Positions 22,950-33,954 of a stretch of 64,000 nt of DNA are shown here, in pieces. The notes under the pieces were generated by a model. The model was given only the letters and a program-made list of their open reading frames with translations, did no database searches and was not told the origin of the DNA. Both the position numbers and the translations under genes were made by a program. How positions within the stretch are numbered: the stretch's first letter is position 1; each line of letters opens with the position of its first letter. The stretch is from Lytechinus pictus (taxonomy: Eukaryota; Echinodermata; Echinoidea; Temnopleuroida; Toxopneustidae): positions 22,633,001 through 22,697,000 of the forward strand of contig NC_087259.1 in assembly GCF_037042905.1 (NCBI RefSeq), written 5' to 3'.

Positions 22950-24612
22950 CCCAGGACCAAAATCCAATTGAAACCAGTTGGATTTCCAACTGGTTTCAAT
23001 TGGTTTCAATTGGTTTTAACTGGTTTCAATTGGTTTTAACTGGAATTTAACAATTTCCAGTTGAAACCAATTGAAACCAGTTGGGCAACTGGAAATCCTA
23101 ACTGGAACCAGTTGGGTAACTGGAAATGACTTCCAATTGGAAATGATTTCTAGCTGGAACCAGTTGAGTAACTGGAAATCCCAACTGGAAATCCTAACTG
23201 GAACCAGTTGGGCAACTGGAAATCCTAACTGGAACCAGTTGGCTAACTGGAAATGACTTCCAACTGGAAATGATTTCTAACTGGAACCAGTTGAGTAACT
23301 GGAAATCCCAACTGGAACCAGTTGGGCAACTGGAAATCCTAACTGGAACCAGTTGGGCAACTGGAAATCCTAACTGGAACCAGTTGGGTAACTGGAAATG
23401 ACTTCCAACTGGAAATGATTTCTAACTGGAACCAGTTGGGTAACTGGAAATGACTTCCAATTGGAAATGATTTCTAACTGGAACCAGTTGAGTAACTGGA
23501 AATCCCAACTGGAACCAGTTGGGCAACTGGAAATCCTAACTGGAACCAGTTGGGTAACTGGAAATGACTTCCAACTGGAAATGATTTCTAACTGGAACCA
23601 GTTGGGTAACTGGAAATCCTAACTTGAACCATGCAGTTGTGTAACTGGAAATCCTAACTGGTACCAATTGGGTAACTGGAGATGACTTCTAACTGGAAAG
23701 ATGGGTAACTGGAAATGAATTCTAATTGGAACCAGTTGGGTAACTGGAAATAAAACTGGAACCAGTTGGGTAACTGGAAATGATTTCCAATTGGTTTCTA
23801 ATTGGAAATTTTCCAGTTACCCAACTGGATCCAATTGAAACCAGTTAATTTGCATATTATCTGCCAGTGTGCACAGATTAATGTTTTATGAGATCCATCA
23901 TCATTAACAATGTATCTATTTAATTCTTTTCAATTTCAAGTGCCACACTTTTTAAAGATAAGTATTTAGAATACTTAGCAGTGAAAACCATGTTCATAAA
24001 TGTTATAGATTATAATTAAAACAGATTAAAGGATGATTAGTACACCACTAACTGTTACCAAATTACATCAAATAAAAATACATATATTTGAAGATCTTCC
24101 ATATAATATATACATATGAAAGTCTGTATTTTATCAATGCCCTTTACATTGGTATTAATAGACATATAATACTGCTTCTGTGTTGGCAAATGAGCAATAG
24201 TTAGTGCAAATGCTAATTAATTTGTAACTAATTAAGTTCATTCCAATTAGTTCCAATTGGATCCAGTTGGAAACCAATTGGTTTCAACTGGTTCCAGTTG
24301 AAACCAGTTGCCTACAATTGGTTTCAACTGGAACCAATTGAAACCAGTTGCCTCCAATTGGATTCAATTGGTTTTAATAGGGAAATTGGAACAACTGCAC
24401 CAATTGCCAACTGGTTCCAGTTGCCCAATTGGTTTTAACTGGAACCAATTGGCAACTGGTTTTCAATTGGAACCAATTTGTTTTAACTGGAACCAATTGG
24501 CAACTGGTTTTCAATTGGAACCAGTTGTTCCAATTTCCCTATTGAAACCAGTTGGCCAACTGGTTTCAATTGGTTTTGCCCTAATTGGTTTTAACTGGAT
24601 TTTGGTCCTGGG
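22950..24612. mobile_element. 1663-bp TIR element built of AACTGG/CCAGTT repeats, nested in integrase
   Basis: The termini CCCAGGACCAAAATCCA are a perfect 17-bp inverted repeat (22950-22966 and 24596-24612). AT is duplicated at both sides (22948-22949, 24613-24614). Removing insert plus one AT restores continuity of the integrase region. About 900 bp on the left (22967-23850) and 370 bp on the right (24240-24595) consist of short units with AACTGG or CCAGTT every 8-15 bp, such as AACTGGAACCAGTTGGGTAA. The centre (23850-24240) is unique AT-rich DNA. No ORF, so non-autonomous; superfamily unknown. Confidence 0.85.
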
Positions 24613-26430
24613 ATCTGCGAGATTCGCTTTCAAGCTCTCCTTGATTACCCGGTTGAAACGCTCTACGCCGCCATTGCTTTGAGGGTTGTAGCGAGTTGTG
24701 AGGCGGTGTTGAATTCCATTAACGGCTAGGAATTCTTCGAACTGTTCAGACGTGAACTGTGGTCCATTGTCCGTGGTGATAGATTCTGGAAGACCCCACT
24801 TGGTAAACATCTTCTCCAAGATGCTAATGACTGATGTCGTAGTGACTGAGCTTGTTGCTGCTATCTCAGGCCACTTGCTATGGAGGTCGTGTACAACTAA
24901 CAAAAATCGCTGACTTAGAGGAGCGGCTTGGACTTCCCCAAAGATGTCGACTTGAAGTTGCTGCCATGGCTTCTTCGGCCATGGGGTCGGCTGCAGTGGT
25001 GCTGGCCGCGGTTGAGTTTTCTCGCTGAGAGTACACGCTTCACAAGATCTGACGAGATCTTCTACGCGTCGATCGATCGCTGGCCACCAGATTGCTTCGC
25101 GACATCGTTGCTTCATCTTCACCACACCTGGATGACTTTCATGTGCGGTTTGTAACACACGATGTTGAAGCGATTTCGGGATTACCGCTCGGGTGCCACG
25201 GGCGATACACGTGTCGTCGAAGATAGCTAGCTCATTGCGAACACGATGATATGGAACGAGGTCTTCGGAAATCTCTCTAGGCCATGCTGTTTGGAGATAA
25301 TGACAGACCTTCTGTAGAGTTGCATCTGCGGCTGACTCTGTTTTCAGCTGCTCATGCGTCACAAGCTTTGCAGTCACGTGAGAGATCACCATAAGAACGT
25401 AGTCTTCGATGTCGCTTCTTGCATGGCTATCGCGATTGCTATTCGCGTTCGGTGTACGGCTAAGCATATCTGCTACTCGGTTGCGTGAACCCGCGAGATA
25501 TTCGACCTTGAAATCATATTGGTGCAGTCGATCTGACCATCTGTAGATGCGGAGTGGGCGGTGTCCAGATCCTGAAGTGCTCAACAAGGTTGTTAAGGCT
25601 TGATGGTCAGTACGAAGTGTGAACTTGCGACCGTAGAGGTACATATGCCAGTGTTCGCAGGCATAGATGCATGTGAGAGCTTCGCGTTCTCCTGTAGAAT
25701 ACTTTCGCTCTGTGTCCGACAACGCTCGAGATGCGAATGCGACCGGACGTACACTGCCGTCGATCGTTTGCGATAACACTGCTCCGATAGCGAACGCTGA
25801 CGCGTCTGTAGTCACGTACGTTTCAGCGCTTGGAGTGAAGTGAGCGAGAACTGGCGGCTCTGCGATTCTTCCTTTGAGCGTGTTGAATGCGGTCTCTTGT
25901 GCGTTGTGCCATTCCCAAAGCGCGTCCTTCCGGAGAAGCTTCTGCAGAGGTTCTGCGATTTCTGCGTATTGTGGCACAAATTTGCGGTAGAAGTTCGTTG
26001 TTCCCAAGAATGAGGCTAGCTCCTTCACATTCGTTGGGGCTGGGAGTGTTCGGATAGCTGCAACGTTGTCGAGTGAAGGCGTCAGACCACTTGCAGTGAC
26101 ATGATATCCCAGAAAATCAATGTCCGAAGCAGCGAACGTGCACTTGGCCTCGTTGAGCGTCAAGTTATGCTTGGCGAGGCGCGTCATGACTTCTGCTAAT
26201 CGTTGATCGTGCTGAGCCTTGTCCTCTCCGAAGAATACCACATCATCAAGGAGATTCAACGTGCCCTCGATTCCAGCTAGAACTGAAGAAACGATTTTCT
26301 GGAACGCGCTAGGTGCTGAATTCAGTCCATAGGGCATACGGCGATACTGAAACATGCCTATGTGTGTGTTGAATGCAGTGAGATGGCGGCTCTGCTCTGC
26401 TAGCGGAACCTGGAGATAGCTACGTCTCAT
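24613..26430 (-). pseudogene. RT, RNase H and integrase core of the Gypsy element
   Basis: Continues RT in the shifted frame: RRMPYGLNSAPSAFQ, the catalytic LLDDVVFF box, then TTDASAFAIGAVLSQ of RNase H. The integrase zinc finger (HESHPG...CEAC) follows, then the catalytic core with VDIFG, TTDNGPQFTS and a downstream Glu in SNGGVERFNRVIKE, consistent with DDE. It stops at LAD where the nested element begins. The apparent continuation to 24511 is in the inserted DNA. Confidence 0.9.
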
Positions 26431-26432
26431 GT

Positions 26433-28022
26433 CTAGTTTAAGAAAACTTTAGCTCCGTGGAATGAAGCTGAAAGTTCATTCATAGTAGGAAGTGGATACT
26501 TATCCGGAATGATTGCCTTGTTGACTGCCCTCAAATCTACACAAAGTCTAAGATCTCCATTCTTACGGCGTGCGATGACCAGATTAGACACCCACGGGGA
26601 TGAATCGATGCGCTCGATGATGCCATCGGATTCAAGCCTATGAAGTTCCTTTGAGACTTCATCCCTGACAGCTAACGGAAGTCGACGGAGACTCTGTGCA
26701 GTAGGTGGGACTGAGGAATCCACCCTTGGTGCATGGCAATATCCTTTGCATTTACCAAACTCGTTGAAAAGTGCAGCATAGCGTTCTCTATACGCATTGT
26801 CTATGAGCCGAATGCGTTCACCAGTGTGGTCGTTCATCTGAAATCCTAGGGCGTCGAACAGATTGACTCCCATAACGCTCTCGCCCTTCGCTATGTAGAA
26901 CGTAAAGCTGTCGAGATGTACATCCTTGTACCCGACAGGAAGCTCAATCGTGCCCAGAACGGAAATCAGTGTAGGTGGTTCACCACATGCTATGAGCTTG
27001 CTCGATGTCGATGACAGGCTACAATGTGAGAAATGTCGATGATACAGTTTATCACTAAGAATTGACACTTTGGCCCCCACATCAATCATCAAAGAGAGGT
27101 TAGTACCAGCAATCTGCACTTCACATTCTTTGAACTGACCTGAATTTGCTGAAGAAATCCGGTCTGAGAGTGTGAACACGCTGCTTGCTATGTCGCCCTC
27201 TATTGGTTCATCAACGTGTCGAACTGAAGATGCACTTTTCTTGGTAGATCTGCATACGCTAGAGAAATGGTTCATCTTCGAGCACGAATTGCAACGTTTT
27301 CCAAACGCTGGACACGCTTTCGGAGGGTGTGTCCGTCCGCAGTTCGAACACGACTTCAAGTTAGCATGGTTAGAGCGGGCTTTGTTATGATATGGTCGTT
27401 TGATGTTCTGTACTGGAGTTGCCTGATGTGCAGTATGACTATGTCCTGTACTGGCACTCACAGTCACATCGTGTTGTTTGAGGAGCTTGGCGTCCAGCAT
27501 TGCGGCTTCGATCTGGATCGCTAGATCGAGCGCCTTCTTAAGTGTCAGACCGTCATCCTCCATTAACAGACGTTCTCTAATACGGGGAATAGACGTCTTT
27601 TCGATTAGTTGATCTCTAACCAGTTCATCGTTTAAGGTGCCAAACTTGCACTTGGATGCCAGTTCGGTTATGGCTGCCACATATTGTTTTACTGGCTCCC
27701 CATGACCTTGTACTCTCTGTCGGAAACGATATCGTTCAATCATCACACTTGTTTTTGGCCCAAAATATTTCTCAAGTTCATCAACAGCTTTATCGTACGT
27801 ACCGGTAGTAGACACTTCCAGCTGTCCGAAGATCCGCTGCCCCTCTGCGCCCAAACAGTGGATCAGGATTGCGCGGCGGCGGAGGTCGGGTATCTCCGCT
27901 GTGTCCAACCCGCTTGCAGTCAAATACGTTTTGAAGCTCAAAATCCATCGTGACCAAGGCACAGGAGGTTCTCCTGGGGTTGCTAGGAATGGGTTAGGTG
28001 CTACAAGACCTATTCCAGCCAT
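26433..28022 (-). pseudogene. Gag, protease and N-terminal RT of the Gypsy element
   Basis: 529 residues from ATG. A Gag-like region begins with MAGIGLVAPNPF. Two zinc knuckles around residues 220-265 follow (C-x2-C-x3-H-x4-C and C-x2-C-x4-H-x4-C). An aspartic-protease-like motif IDVGAKVSIL follows; DVG in place of the usual D-T/S-G is odd. The frame then enters RT (DGIIERIDSSPWVSNLV, RLCVDLRAVNKAI). It ends at a stop just after GAKVF, where a one-base change of frame separates it from the rest of RT. No Gag/Pol frame boundary is seen. Confidence 0.88.
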
Positions 28023-28033
28023 TCTCGTCGCCA
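28019..28033 (-). other. Primer-binding site, overlapping the Gag start
   Basis: TGGCGACGAGAATGG begins two bases after the 5' LTR on the - strand, as expected for a tRNA 3'-end complement (TGG start). The Gag ATG (28022-28020) lies inside it. Confidence 0.7.
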
Positions 28034-28035
28034 GA

Positions 28036-28197
28036 TGTAGTATTTAGGAACTCAGAGACATAAAACTAGATACAATGAATTTAGAAGTTGAGATGATTTA
28101 ATCTATTCCAAGATGTCCGATCATATTGTGATCATGTGTACATAAAGGGGATTGAGCCCTCGACGTTGACTGTTAGCACAGTCTTACAAACACAACA
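28036..28197 (-). repeat. 5' LTR
   Basis: 162 bp, identical to the 3' LTR except one A/G change near the GGGGATTGA phrase. It carries a tRNA T-arm-like segment on the - strand. Confidence 0.93.
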
Positions 28198-28379
28198 CTC
28201 GCTTTATTATTTTATTAAAGCATAATGAGATATCGCTGATGTGGTTTATGGTACACCATGTGAAGTATTATAGAAACAGTGGATAGAAGATGAAAAGGGG
28301 AAAAGGATAGGCTAGAAAGTAGAATTTTGAGAGTAGTGTAATCTTTCTTGAATGTAGTCCTGAAAAGGACTGTAAACCA

Positions 28380-28600
28380 GGGGCCCATTTCATAAAGGTA
28401 CAGCGTCAGCGTCAAGTCCCAAAACAGCGTCAAATTTTCACTTGCAGCGTCAAATTTAATATTTGACGCTGCAGCGCATTTCATAAAAAGTGAGCGTCAA
28501 CTTTTTACTGGAGCGTCAAGTATGGTTACTGGAGCGTCAAATAGGGTTAAATATTTGACGCTGGTAATGGGGGAGCGTCAAGTTGACACTGTAAAAGGTT
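28380..28600. repeat. Cluster of GAGCGTCAA motifs
   Basis: About ten copies of AGCGTCAA or its inverse TTGACGCT in 200 bp, with CATTTCATAAA twice. Probably a MITE with short internal repeats. Confidence 0.55.
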
Positions 28601-28988
28601 TTTCATTGTGAAGAATGGCATACGTTGTGCTCAGGCATGCCCAAAGGGCTCTTACAAGAGAACGGATATCTAGAGCAATGTCTATGCTAATAATGCTAAT
28701 GAAGAATATATCAAGGTAATGCTTTCTAGTAGAAATGCCGTTTCTTTTTTTTTGTTCTACCTATCCCCCCAAAAAAAAAATGTTAAAAAATTCCTCCGAA
28801 ACAGCAAATTTTTCAGTCTTTCCCAGGGCAGGCAAAGGGGAAAAAAGGGAGGTTATAGACAGACTTTAAAAAAAAAAAAAAATGGAGAGGATTTTTTTTT
28901 CTTGTGGGAAAAAATAGAGGAAGGTAGATCTATTATGTGAAAGTGTTTAATTCAAGGCCTAAATTAAAAAAGCCCTAGGCCATAAATA

Positions 28989-29425
28989 AGGTTACACTTC
29001 GGAATTCCGAAGGTTCTTTATTCCGAAGGTCCGTAATTCCGAAACACGTAAATTGCCTATACCTCGACGTTCGTTAATCTGAAAACGTAAAAGGGTTCGT
29101 TAATCCGAACATTTGTGGCGTTATTTCGAAGGTTCGACAATCCGAAAACGAAATAAGGTTTGATGTTCCGAAGGTTCGTTAATCCAAGAACGAAATAAGG
29201 TTCGTTGTTCCGAAGGTTCGTCAATCCGAAAACGAAATAAAGTTTGTTAGTCCGAAAACGAAATAACGTTCGTTAATCATTTCGTTTTCGGACTAACGAA
29301 CCTTCGGAATTACGAACCTCATTTCGTTTTCGGATTAACGAACCTTCGGAATTACGAACCTCACTTCGTTTTCGGACCAACGAACCTTCGGAATAATGAA
29401 GCTTCGGAATTACGAATGTATGCGA
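28989..29425. mobile_element. Foldback-like repeat of TTCGTTAATCCGAAAACG units
   Basis: The left part has GGTTCGTTAATCCGAAAACG-type units in one orientation. From about 29275 the same motifs run in the inverse orientation (CGTTTTCGGATTAACGAACC). The ends CTTCGGAATTCCGAAGG and GCTTCGGAATTACGAA are themselves palindromic. Confidence 0.75.
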
Positions 29426-29429
29426 TAAA

Positions 29430-30060
29430 AAAATGATTGCTTTTTTTTTCTGTTTCTGACTTTCTCAAAAAAAAAAGTTGTGGCCATGGCATTGTTGAAT
29501 CCATTTACTGAATGGATATTCACCGTTGAAACCGATAACTTAAAAATCATTTCCATTTTGAACAAAAACAATCTTTTAATGTCATTTTCGATGTTTCATG
29601 CATAATTAGAGCCTACAAATTTACTTGCTTCAGGGTGATTTTTAACAGCAGTGGCCTGTGCCTGCCTTGTTGTTGATACAACCTTGCATTACCGACACAA
29701 ATAGTCAAGTGTGGGACTGGGATTAAACTTGTACGGTAGAAACTTTGTTGAAGGTGAAATATCGACCGGCAATAATGATGCCTTTTCACTTTTTTCAAAA
29801 TAATTTTTTCCATGGCATAGGGCTAAAATATATCAATTCTCTGAAAACTTACACAATGGAGAATAACGCTATGCCATCCCAGGAAAAATTAGTATTTTCT
29901 TCTTACTCTCTTCTAGAATTGCAAGCCAGGCATCACCATAGAGCCATCATTCTGTATCAACGGCTAGTCTTATGCTGCAGACCCTGTTTGCAGCTGCTAA
30001 ATAACAATTTCGCTCCCAAAAAAATTTACAAGCAAAAAAATATATATATTCTCCTTCAAT
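29430..30060. other. Unannotated AT-rich stretch
   Basis: No gene or clear repeat. Followed by a G-run/C-run palindrome at 30091-30137. Confidence 0.45.
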
Positions 30061-30242
30061 TTTGTTTCTTCTAATTTTGCTTCTCAAAGGTGGGGGGGGG
30101 GGGGGCCACAGGCCGGCTGTGCCCCCCCCCCCCCCGGGTCCGCCAGCACTTTCGACCTAAACTTATGACTTGAATTGAAAACAAAAAACTGGAGAGAAAG
30201 GGGATTTCCCCCTAATCAGCCTCGTACATGACTATTCAAATA

Positions 30243-30277
30243 ATTCGCTGGAAAGTCAAGCTGACTTTCCAGCGAAT
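30243..30277. repeat. Perfect 16-bp hairpin
   Basis: ATTCGCTGGAAAGTCA, loop AGC, then the exact inverse. Confidence 0.9.
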
Positions 30278-30333
30278 GTGCTTTTATGAAATGCAAAGTT
30301 GCTAGCATAGCAAGTAAAAGCTGCTATTCTACC

Positions 30334-30372
30334 AGAGTTGCTATCATAGCAACTTGCTATGATAGCAACTCT
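30334..30372. repeat. Perfect 19-bp palindrome, one-base centre
   Basis: AGAGTTGCTATCATAGCAA, C, then the exact inverse. It may be the core of a MITE covering 30220-30390. Confidence 0.9.
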
Positions 30373-30427
30373 TTATAAAATAGGCCCCAGAAGAGATTGA
30401 TGAGTTGAAAACAGCTTGAGTAGTAGC

Positions 30428-30560
30428 AGTGGCGTAGACAGGTTCGTACACCTGGGGGGGATGACTGGGCTGCCAACGCTAGTGAGGGCGCGAAGCGACC
30501 GAGCGGGGGGAGGGTGTGGGAGGGGGATGTCCCCCCCCCCTCCCACGGTAGGGAGCTTTT
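30428..30560. mobile_element. MITE-like fragment with GTGGCGTAGAC end and G/C runs
   Basis: CAGTGGCGTAGACAGG start, GCGAAGCGACCGAGCGG core, then G-runs mirrored by C-runs. No target duplication found. Confidence 0.4.
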
Positions 30561-30616
30561 GCAATTTTGAACTTGAAATCGTGCAATCTGATGCATACTT
30601 AATGAGGTAAAATAAC

Positions 30617-30690
30617 ACACACAAGCGCGCACGCACACACACACATACTCACACACACACACACGGGTGCGCGCACCACACACATACTAC
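30617..30690. repeat. CA-rich microsatellite
   Basis: CACACA runs interrupted by CGCGC. Confidence 0.85.
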
Positions 30691-31204
30691 GCCTTGAATG
30701 GACAGACATACATCGACAAGATCTACACACCGTGGCATACGAATACAGAATGGACTGACACATAGTATTGCATATTGAACCACATTTATTTATCTCTGTG
30801 AATTTTGCTGTTACACCTCTTCAGAAAAAAAACCCAATGTCAACTGTGTACACGCAGGTATAGTCTTTGTTGTCTTGATATGGGTATGTGGTTATGAATG
30901 AAAACAGCCTCTGTGGCCATTTGTGAATAGAACACATAAACAACAAACAAATAACAATATGTCTGTTCATTATAAAGCATAATGAATACGTACATACTAT
31001 GCTTTTTTTACCTCAAAGAAACCGTGACAGGCATAGTATCCATAGATGGATATTGACTGGCGGCTCATTAACATACAGATACAAAAAACATAAACAGTAT
31101 CACTATGATCCATGGAGTAACAATACTGCTTTGTAAGTTTGTGAAGAAATCGGAACCATAACGGCATTGCATCGTTTCAAATTAGGGCATTATTTACTTC
31201 TATT

Positions 31205-31220
31205 TGATCTCAGTCTTATA

Positions 31221-31263
<43 letters not shown>

Positions 31264-31310
31264 AAATAAAAAATAATACTAATACAAATAATAATGCTAA
31301 TACTAATAGG
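31205..31310 (+). repeat. AAT trinucleotide microsatellite
   Basis: About 14 ATA/AAT triplets, then imperfect AATACT units. A related ATT-rich stretch is at 31975-32065. Confidence 0.85.
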
Positions 31311-31739
31311 TTCCTTTTATCCCGCATTTCAAGACAGGGTAAATTCACACTGCGCTTTACATGAAACAAACTTCTTTAATCATTTCAAACTTATGTCTTC
31401 ATGCATCAATCAACATACTTTAAATGAATACAAAACAAAGTGCATCTTAAATAAAGCAAAAATAAATAAATAGTTAACAATACAGAAAAGATGTAACTGC
31501 TGCAAGCTTAACAACAAACTAATGTATACCAGTCAGTCCTGATATCAGTATTAGTGTAACAATAGTCATATAGTGGGAGCATGAAGTTGAACAATTCATG
31601 ATTATACATAATTATATATGTTATAAAGATAGTAGTATGGTACTCTCTGTCACGAATTATTATGTATACTGTTGTATCACATTCATTTTCTATTCTGTTT
31701 TAGATTGCGCTGATGCATTTTGCACACAATGTATAATGC

Positions 31740-31885
31740 CTATAACACGTGGTTTGCCCCATTTGAACACGCAAAACTCGTGGTTATCTTTTGGTTTCCA
31801 CACCACGAGATTGCGCGCACTGCAAAATATGCGCGATTAATCTTGTGGTTATCTTGTGGTTTCCAAACCACAAGATAACCACAAA
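31740..31885. mobile_element. Short inverted-repeat cluster with GTGGTTATCTTGTGG motifs
   Basis: TCTTGTGGTTATCTTGTGG and its inverse CCACAAGATAACCACAA are adjacent, with a further diverged copy near 31782. Confidence 0.5.
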
Positions 31886-32089
31886 ATACTTGTAAAATTT
31901 TCTTTTTTTTACCGTCTGAATTGGCTTTCACCGTGTGAATGCGGCTAATAACAATAAACACAATTACAATAATGATGAGGATTATTATTGCATCATCATA
32001 ATTATTATTATTATTAATATTATAATTGTTATCATTATTATTATTACTATTATTATCATCATTATGACTTATTAAGTAACCAAATATCA

Positions 32090-32200
32090 TTCCCCAAAAC
32101 ATGGGGGGGGGATGATTGTACATGCCATCCCCCCACCTTGTGAGGTGGGGGGATGCATCCCCCTCATCCCCCCCCCCCCCCGTTGTCTACGCCCCTGACT
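32090..32200. mobile_element. G/C-run palindromic element end
   Basis: Alternating G8-10 and C8-15 runs with GGATGATTGTACATGCCATCC, ending CCGTTGTCTACGCCCC. A related layout is at 49870-49967. Confidence 0.45.
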
Positions 32201-33950
32201 GTAGTAGGATGAATGAGGGATGCTGGCTTGAGTCGGCGAGTACATGATGAGTAGAAGCAGTAGAGACTCGACGTTTCGGGCAGGTTGACTGTCCGTCTAT
32301 ATAATACTCCACATGGTGTACCGTGAACTACATCAGCGATTGTACATGCCACCATGCAAACCTTCAAACAACATAATGAGATATCTTATCTTGTTTATAA
32401 GAATAAAGTTAGACGCATTTAAAATTTCATTCTTTTGATAGGACTACCCCTTTAAAACACAAGAACTTGAAAAACATCAAATGTTAGCACCCAGACTCGG
32501 AAAATGTAGATTAAAATATTTTTTCGCCCACACCCCATCGGCAAAAGCTGGATCCGCCACGAACCTTAATCCTTTCCAAAAATATCCTTCGGCAGAAAAT
32601 ATTGATGATGATGGTAAACAAGATAAAGCACCAGTACTGATTTGAAAAAGAAATGTTAAGGGATATGACACTTTATCTGTTCCATTCATCATGCATACAA
32701 TGCCCATTTGTCGTGCCCACGGCGCTTCATGACCAAAGACAGAAGAATAAAAATGAGAAAAAAAAATCGTAAAAACCCATTCACTTTCAACGCTTCTGAA
32801 TGAATTTTTGTAGTACGTGATTGGTCCTTTCTTCCGCAATACTACAAAAACGCAGGCGAGACCGGCTCGAGGCCGTAAAAAATGTACTACTCGGTCGGTT
32901 TGTAGTATAACCTTGAACAGACTTAAAACAGTCAGACTCCAGGTATGCACGTTTGCTCATTGATAATGGGCTTATTAAGGAGGTTCGGAGTGAGTACTTT
33001 TTCATGGTCGAACTGTATTAGCTTCTGGTCAACCTGGTCAAGAGCAGAAATTATTTCAAGGCCTTCCTTCAAATTATTGATTCATGGTCATGTCCATGGC
33101 CATCAGGCTTCGTGGCTCGTTCCAACTGTCATGCGATCCTTTACGGAAACCACGATTGGCCTTTCGTGAATGATCGCGGATATTTTGGAACCATTAAAAA
33201 ATTTTATACGATCAATACGATCTGATATGACCTGATAAGATCACTACGATTACTCCACGATCAAGTACGATGTTTGAATCGTAGCACAAATCGTGACAAT
33301 GGGAACGAGGTAGTAGTCGAAAGGCGACACCCCAACTGACCGTCGGGCATTATCTACAATACTCGACTGAGACCTGTTTAATACATTGTATAATACCTTG
33401 GATATAGGCATATAAAGTTAATAACTTATTTGCCTCTCGGTGACTTCTCATGAAGAATTCCAAACACTTTTAACGGCGCTGTACAGCATTTGAACATGGA
33501 CAGGCAAAACTTTCATGAGGGTCAAATTTCTCTTTTCTGGAGTTCCAATGTTTCAACAAATTGGATTTGAAGCTGTTTACAGATGGGCTCTCGACTACAT
33601 TGAGGGGAGGTTGTTCCATTCGTTGATGCATCTTTGTGAAAAAGAGCGGTGTCTAAGCCGTGAGGAGACTTGCTTCTTTGCAATTTTGTATTTATGACCA
33701 CGAGTTTTACTGCCTGGTTTAAATGAAGTTGCAGTCCATTGCATGAGGGATATGGAGAACGGGGACAACATTCCCTCAAATATCCGTGCAATATGTCATT
33801 GACTATCAGTAGCACTTTAACACATCCCTCTAAACACTTTTCTTTTTTCAGCCAGATATTCGTAAGCTATCTCTTTATGAGCCTTTCTGCCCCATATTAT
33901 ACGTCGAAATGATAGCTGTACATTGTGATTATCATCATCATCATCGTCGT
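32201..33950. other. Long stretch without recognised gene
   Basis: Holds a fragment of the GGATCCGCC-type repeat near 32555 and clusters of ATACGATC near 33206-33290. The longest frame (32477-32950, -) shows no family features. Confidence 0.4.
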
Positions 33951-33954
33951 CGTC

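Larger units (their letters stand above)
22018..28197 (-). mobile_element. Ty3/Gypsy-type LTR retrotransposon, full length, with nested insertion
   Basis: 162-bp LTRs (22018-22179 and 28036-28197) start TGTAG and end AACACAACA on the + strand. By eye they differ at one base. CTCGC flanks both sides (22013-22017, 28198-28202), giving a 5-bp target duplication. On the - strand the order is LTR, primer-binding site, Gag, zinc knuckles, protease, RT, RNase H, integrase, GPY-like C-terminus, polypurine tract, LTR, which is the Ty3/Gypsy order. Without the 1665-bp nested insert it is about 4.5 kb, which is compact. Gag and Pol share one frame. The product is disabled by a frameshift, a stop and the insert. 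Confidence 0.93.

Noticed and set aside
32477-32950. 157-codon - strand frame
   Set aside because: It crosses a fragment of the GGATCCGCC-type repeat and shows no domain, codon bias or splice context.
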